Shown piece after piece: positions 59,128 through 64,000 of a stretch of DNA of 64,000 bases. A model generated the notes under the pieces. The model saw only the letters and a program-made list of their open reading frames with translations. It was not told the DNA's origin and did no database searches. The translations under genes were made by a program, and so were the position numbers. How positions within the stretch are numbered: position 1 is the first letter of the stretch; each line of letters starts with the position of its first letter. Source of the stretch: Atherix ibis (lineage: Eukaryota; Arthropoda; Insecta; Diptera; Athericidae); contig OY282610.1 of NCBI GenBank assembly GCA_958298945.1, forward strand, positions 21,600,233 through 21,664,232, given 5' to 3'.

Positions 59128-61145
59128 AAATAATTGTTCAGTAAAAATTGTTCAATAAAAATTGTTGAGTAAAAATTGTTCAATAAAAATTTTTCAATAA
59201 GAATTTTTCAGTAGAAATTGTTTAGTAAAATTTGTTTTGTAAAAATTGTTCAGTAAAAATTGTTCAGTAGAAATTGTTCAATAAAAATTGTTTTGTAAAA
59301 TTTGTTCAGAAAAATTGTTGAGTAAAAAATGTTCAGTAAAAAATGTTCACTAAAAATTGTTTAGTAAAAATTGTTTAGTAAAAATTGTTCAGTAAAAAAT
59401 GTTCACTAAAAATTGTTTAGTAAAAATTGTTTAGTAAAAATTCTTCAGTAAAAAATGTTCACTAAAAATTGTTCAGTAAAAATTGTTGAGTAAAAATTGT
59501 ACAATAAGAATTGTTCAATAAAAATTTTTCAATAAGAATTTTTCAGTAAAAATTGTTTTGTAAATTTTGTTCAGAAAAATTGTTGAGTAAAAAATGTTCA
59601 GTAAAAAATGTTCACTAAAAATTATTTAGTAAAAATTGTTGAGTAAAAATTGTTCAGTAAAAGTTGTTCAGTAAAAATTGTTCAGTAAAAAATGTTCACT
59701 AAAAATTGTTTAATAAAAATTGTTCAGTAAAAAATGTTCACTAAAAATTGTTTAGTAAAAATTGTTCAGTAAAAATTTTCAGTCGAAATTTTTTAGTAAA
59801 AATTCTTTAGTAAAAATTGTTCAGTAAAAATTGTTCAGTAAAAGTTGTTCAGTAAAAATTGTTCAGTAAAAAATGTTCACTAAAAATTGTTTAGTAAAAA
59901 TTGTTTAGTAAAAATTGTTCAGTAAAAAATGTTCACTAAAAATTGTTTAGTAAAAATTGTTTAGTAAAAATTCTTCAGTAAAAAATGTTCACTAAAAATT
60001 GTTCAGTAAAAATTGTTGAGTAAAAATTGTACAATAAGAATTGTTCAATAAAAATTTTTCAATAAGAATTTTTCAGTAAAAATTGTTTTGTAAATTTTGT
60101 TCAGAAAAATTGTTGAGTAAAAAATGTTCAGTAAAAAATGTTCACTAAAAATTATTTAGTAAAAATTGTTGAGTAAAAATTGTTCAGTAAAAGTTGTTCA
60201 GTAAAAATTGTTCAGTAAAAAATGTTCACTAAAAATTGTTTAATAAAAATTGTTCAGTAAAAAATGTTCACTAAAAATTGTTTAGTAAAAATTGTTCAGT
60301 AAAAATTTTCAGTCGAAATTTTTTAGTAAAAATTCTTTAGTAAAAATTGTTCAGTAAAAATTGTTCAGTAAAAGTTGTTCAGTAAAAATTGTTCAGTAAA
60401 AAATGTTCACTAAAAATTGTTTAGTAAAAATTGTTTAGTAAAAATTGTTCAGTAAAAAATGTTCACTAAAAATTGTTTAGTAAAAATTGTTTAGTAAAAA
60501 TTCTTCAGTAAAAAATGTTCACTAAAAATTGTTCAGTAAAAATTGTTGAGTAAAAATTGTACAATAAGAATTGTTCAATAAAAATTTTTCAATAAGAATT
60601 TTTCAGTAAAAATTGTTTTGTAAATTTTGTTCAGAAAAATTGTTGAGTAAAAAATGTTCAGTAAAAAATGTTCACTAAAAATTATTTATTAAAAATTGTT
60701 GAGTAAAAATTGTTCAGTAAAAGTTGTTCAGTAAAAATTGTTCAGTAAAAAATGTTCACTAAAAATTGTTTAGTAAAAATTGTTCAGTAAAAAATGTTCA
60801 CTAAAAATTGTTTAGTAAAAATTGTTCAGTAAAAATTTTCAGTCGAAATTTTTTAGTAAAAATTCTTTAGTAAAAATTGTTCAGTAAAAGTTGTTCAGTA
60901 AAAATTGTTCAGTAAAAAATGTTCACTAAAAATTGTTTAGTAAAAATTGTTTAGTAAAAATTGTTCAGTAAAAAATGTTCACTAAAAATTGTTTAGTAAA
61001 AATTGTTCAGTAAAAATTTTCAGTCGAATTTTTTTAGTAAAAATTCTTTAGTAAAAATTGTTCAGTAAAAATTGTTTAGTAAAAATTGTTCAGTAAAAAA
61101 TGTTCACTAAAAATTGTTTAGTAAAAATTGCTCAGTAAAAATTTT
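59128..61145 (+). repeat. 2-kb satellite of TTCAGTAAAAATTG with 530-bp higher-order repeat
   Basis: Basic unit is 13-14 bp (TTCAGTAAAAATTG; variants TTTAGT, TTGAGT, TTCACT, TTCAATA). The unusual run TTGTACAATAAGAATTGTTC has its ACAATAAGAA at 59501, 60031 and 60561, so the higher-order period is exactly 530 bp with about three copies. Later copies have lost small parts. Confidence 0.97.
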
Positions 61146-61146
61146 C

Positions 61147-61252
61147 AACGCAGACAAACAGCGCAGAACGCAGACAAACAGCGCAGAACGCAGGTAAACA
61201 GCCGATAACGCAGGCAAACAGCCCATAACGCAGGCAAACAGCGCATAACGCA
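61147..61252 (+). repeat. 22-bp tandem repeat, about five copies
   Basis: AACGCAG(A/G)(C/T)AAACAGC(G/C)CA(G/T) repeated five times with small changes, immediately at the right end of the 14-mer satellite. GC-rich relative to surroundings. Confidence 0.93.
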
Positions 61253-62235
61253 TTGATTAGAGTCCAACGTACAATGCAATGCCGTAAAAACGTGTACTGC
61301 GTCCGCAAACATTCCCAAAGCATGGTAAAAGGAAAGGGACGGTTGCCAGCATTATTACATATTAAATTTCTTCTCTCTGCTTTTCGCTGTCGTTCAACTT
61401 TCTCTCGCATCGTAAGCAGCCACCATCGTACACGTGATGTTCTCGATTTTGGTTTTTTTCTTCTACTTTTTCATTCTAGTTTCTTCTTTTCTCTCTTTTA
61501 CGCTGAAATTCAACGACTAAAGTAAAAATGCTATAATTATTAAAAAATAATTTTTTTTTATGTTCATACTTTTTATTTGATTTGACAATTCCGACTGAAA
61601 CTGAAAACTCGACTACAAATAGTATTAAAAAATTTCACTTATCTTATTTCTATTTCTATTTAAACTGTCAAAAAACCATCCTGCCACATAACAAAATACC
61701 GAAATATATGGCAGTACTTGTTCTACAACTGCAAAATTAAAACTATCTCTGTCGATGAAAAAAACAATCTGAGAGTTGTGCATTCCCGTAAGACTATGAA
61801 GGTTTTAAAATTTTGACAGATCCGTCTGAATGTAGTTTGCACTTTCAGTCGCAATTGTGTTCCTACCAAAGACGAGTATTTTGTATAAAAACTGAATAAA
61901 AATTATTTAAAATAAAATTATAAAACAGAAAGAAAAAAGAAGAATTAACAGTCTGGAAATAGTGAAAGATCGTGGCAGAAAGTGGATTGCAACTCTTAAG
62001 GCAGTTCAGAAAATAGTTAGATAAGTTAAAGGTATAACTGCCAAAATATTGTGAATGAGGTAAAATTTAACGAGCGACATTAAAATTGGCCCGAAGTCTT
62101 AGAGACAAAATATATATTAGGGCCTATGTAGAAATGACAGACTGAAATTTACTTTAGCAAATAGTTAATAGGGACACACATTTGTGTTAGCGATACCATG
62201 AATGCAGAGATACTTTGTATAATACTACCATCTGA
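61253..62235. other. Intergenic, no gene supported
   Basis: A GC-moderate stretch at 61255-61510 is open in + and - frames but lacks any recognisable motif. Confidence 0.4.
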
Positions 62236-62300
62236 CACTTAGATCATAGAAGAACTGGATAGGCCTCTACACAAAAATTCTCTTCAAATTTTGTTGGCAC
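62236..62300 (+). repeat. Dispersed repeat, terminal fragment
   Basis: ATAGAAGAACTGGATAGGCC and TCTACACAAAAATTCT, then AATTTTGTTGGCA, match 31845-31900, about 30 kb away. Confidence 0.75.
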
Positions 62301-62559
62301 TACATTCGTGAGAACCGTACACTACACGCATGCAAAATAACAGAAACGGCGTAAATCAGTGGGGGCCAAGTTTAAATTTCTGTATGCGATTGAAACGGTA
62401 TTTAATACGAATGGAATGTCGTACGGATAAGAGGGGGTGGGGAGGGTGGTATTATTTTATTTTTATGGTAGGTTAATTTTGGAATATTTTTTTCAAATTT
62501 TTCAAGGAACTATTACGCTAATTTTGTTAGGTTTCTCTTAAACCAATAATAAATTGTGT

Positions 62560-63500
62560 TTTTTTTCTGTTAAGCTATATTAAATTTCTTTCATTTTGAA
62601 TATTTTAATCCTTAACTGCCGAAAAGGTCTGCTAGGGATACCCGAACCAACAAATAAAACCAAAACTTGAAGAAAAAAAATTTTTTTATTTCTCAACCAA
62701 AAGTCTTCTTTTAGCTCGATAACAGTTTTCCCAGCTATGTTCAATCGCTTCAAAATCCTGTTTATACTAAGAACTGTCGAGCTCCTCAAAATAGCCATTA
62801 ACCGCAGAGTTCACCTCTACATTGTTGACAAATCTTTTGCCACGGAGTCATTTTTTGAAACTTAGAAAAAGAAAATAATTCGAGGGGGCCAAATCTGGTG
62901 AATACGGTGCGTGAAGAAGCTACTCATTGATTTTGGGTATCGCGATAACGGATGTGTATACAACAACATTTTTTTTTTCCTAATTTAGAAGATAATGAAT
63001 GAAAATTATTACACGTGCATCCCAAAAAACTGACACCATGACTTTGCCAGCCGATTTCTCCCCTTTCAGTTCATGATATTTGGAGCCGATTCTCCCCTTT
63101 CAAGTGAAGTAATCGAACTGACATGAAGAAACAGTCAAAACAATAGTTATGAATCGACGGAAAAACTCGGCTTTATTGCTGCGAAACACCGCCAACTACT
63201 CTTGATTAAAACATCCTCACGACGCTTATTATGTTCCATTGTGAGCAAACGCGGCACCCATCTTGCGCACATCTTTCTTATATAAAAATTTTCAGTCAAT
63301 ATGCGATGTACAGCAAATTTTGAAATGCCTCGTATGTCTCCTAGCTTCGCGATGCTTGTCTTGACAGCTCGTACGGCCTCGGTTAAACTGCCACCCTATA
63401 TTTTATTGTTGTACATAAATGATGGAGCAGACTGGTCTAGAATAGAGTCCAGCTCAGCTTTGACATTGGTTGGACTGAGACCTTTCAAATGAACGTATTG
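62560..63500 (-). pseudogene. Mariner transposase relic (copy 3, heavily decayed)
   Basis: Read on the minus strand. Near 63490-63440, YVHLKGLSPTNVKAELDSIL is the start of the first HTH. Near 63270, ARWVPRLLTMEHNKRRED. Near 62930-62885, LLHAPYSPDLAPSNYFLF. Near 62800-62700, NRILKRLNIAGKTVIELKED. The order matches mariner throughout. The third catalytic Asp has become Asn (SNYFLF). Many frameshifts and stops are present, and the catalytic middle portion (about 62950-63170) is barely recognisable. Closest by motif to copy 2 (HLKGLSP, ELKED). Terminal repeats not located with confidence; a weak candidate pair is GGGATACCCG near 62630 and CGGGTATTTCC near 63632. Confidence 0.8.
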
Positions 63501-64000
63501 TATCACATTTTTCTGTTTTTACAAATTCACTGAGAACATTCACTATTAATGGCTGTCAAGCAAATACTAAACAACGCAGAGTCATCAAACTTCAAACTTA
63601 AGCTTTATACCCCCATTTATAGGTCAGGCCGGGTATTTCCGCGACTACCCTCTTGTAATACTTTGCTAGAGATAACGAAATTAGTTCATATATTATGGAA
63701 TTTTCACACAGTTGTATAGTTTTTTTTTTATGCAGGGGGTTACAAGTGCTGAACAAGCGCACTAAGTGGGTTTATTAGATATATGTGCTTACTGATGCAC
63801 GTAATGGAAATATTTTTAGTATCCTCCGTTATTATGGAAGTCTAACAACTCAAGAGAAATTAACTAACTCAGATTCATTTCTGCACTTATTTTTCTTAGA
63901 CGACTAGTACTAAAAATGATTGAATAATATTTTAGTACTCTTGTAAAAGATTTTCCGAGGATTTTTTTAATGCTTTAAGTACATAAAAGTTTATATTTTC
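63501..64000. other. Intergenic
   Basis: No feature recognised. Confidence 0.4.

Noticed and set aside
61132..61525. 90-92-aa open frames on both strands
   Set aside because: They start or end in tandem repeats and show no family feature.

Overview
This is eukaryotic, almost certainly insect (dipteran), nuclear DNA. It is very AT-rich and has short GT-AG introns, mariner and Tc1 elements, degraded non-LTR retrotransposons and several unrelated satellite arrays. The gene that anchors the window is the 3' end of beta-Spectrin: the last three coding exons, carrying the C-terminal PH domain, read on the + strand and stop at 4158. About 31 kb downstream, also on +, is the first coding exon of a secreted or membrane protein (35362-35781). 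It ends in a phase-0 splice donor. It may be the N-terminus of a Cys-loop (GABA-A-like) receptor subunit, but that is only an inference.

Layout. 1-4158: beta-Spectrin exons and introns, with a 1.37 kb intron full of repeated GCCATTTT-type motifs. 4159-13980: AT-rich 3'UTR/intergenic DNA with microsatellites and one GC-richer CAG/CAC island. 14280-14650: reverse transcriptase relic. 15163-15775: a 317-bp tandem duplication. 16831-19151: seven copies of a 332-bp satellite with a 3-monomer (1001-bp) higher-order repeat, whose left edge runs into a broken coding fragment. 19690-24770: a duplicated block holding two minus-strand paralogous genes (205 and 126 aa) with conserved TATA promoters, and a decayed plus-strand gene ('gene X') between them. 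21955-29400: large inverted and tandem duplications around gene X, a long hairpin, and mariner copy 1. 30220-32330: dispersed repeat copies. 32373-33610: a nearly intact mariner (one nonsense codon).

34300-40900: the 5' region and first intron of the second gene, with a 2.5-kb minisatellite. 40960-43310: a 243-314-bp period array, followed by a second retrotransposon relic. 45105-55245: a roughly 10-kb complex satellite containing three copies of an undescribed-looking DNA transposon. One copy (47710-48925) is complete, with terminal inverted repeats and a 3-bp target duplication. 56560-57300: Tc1 relic next to a 430-bp CTT/TTC tract. 59128-61145: a 14-mer satellite with a 530-bp higher-order period, then a 22-bp tandem repeat. 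62560-63500: a dead third mariner.

There is no operon-like organisation. The two host genes are probably independent, and the DNA between and after them is shaped by transposons and satellite expansion. No single novel molecular system is evident. The best leads are the minus-strand paralog pair with conserved promoters, the TIR element inside the 45-55 kb satellite, and the inverted-duplication/hairpin junction near 27.7 kb.
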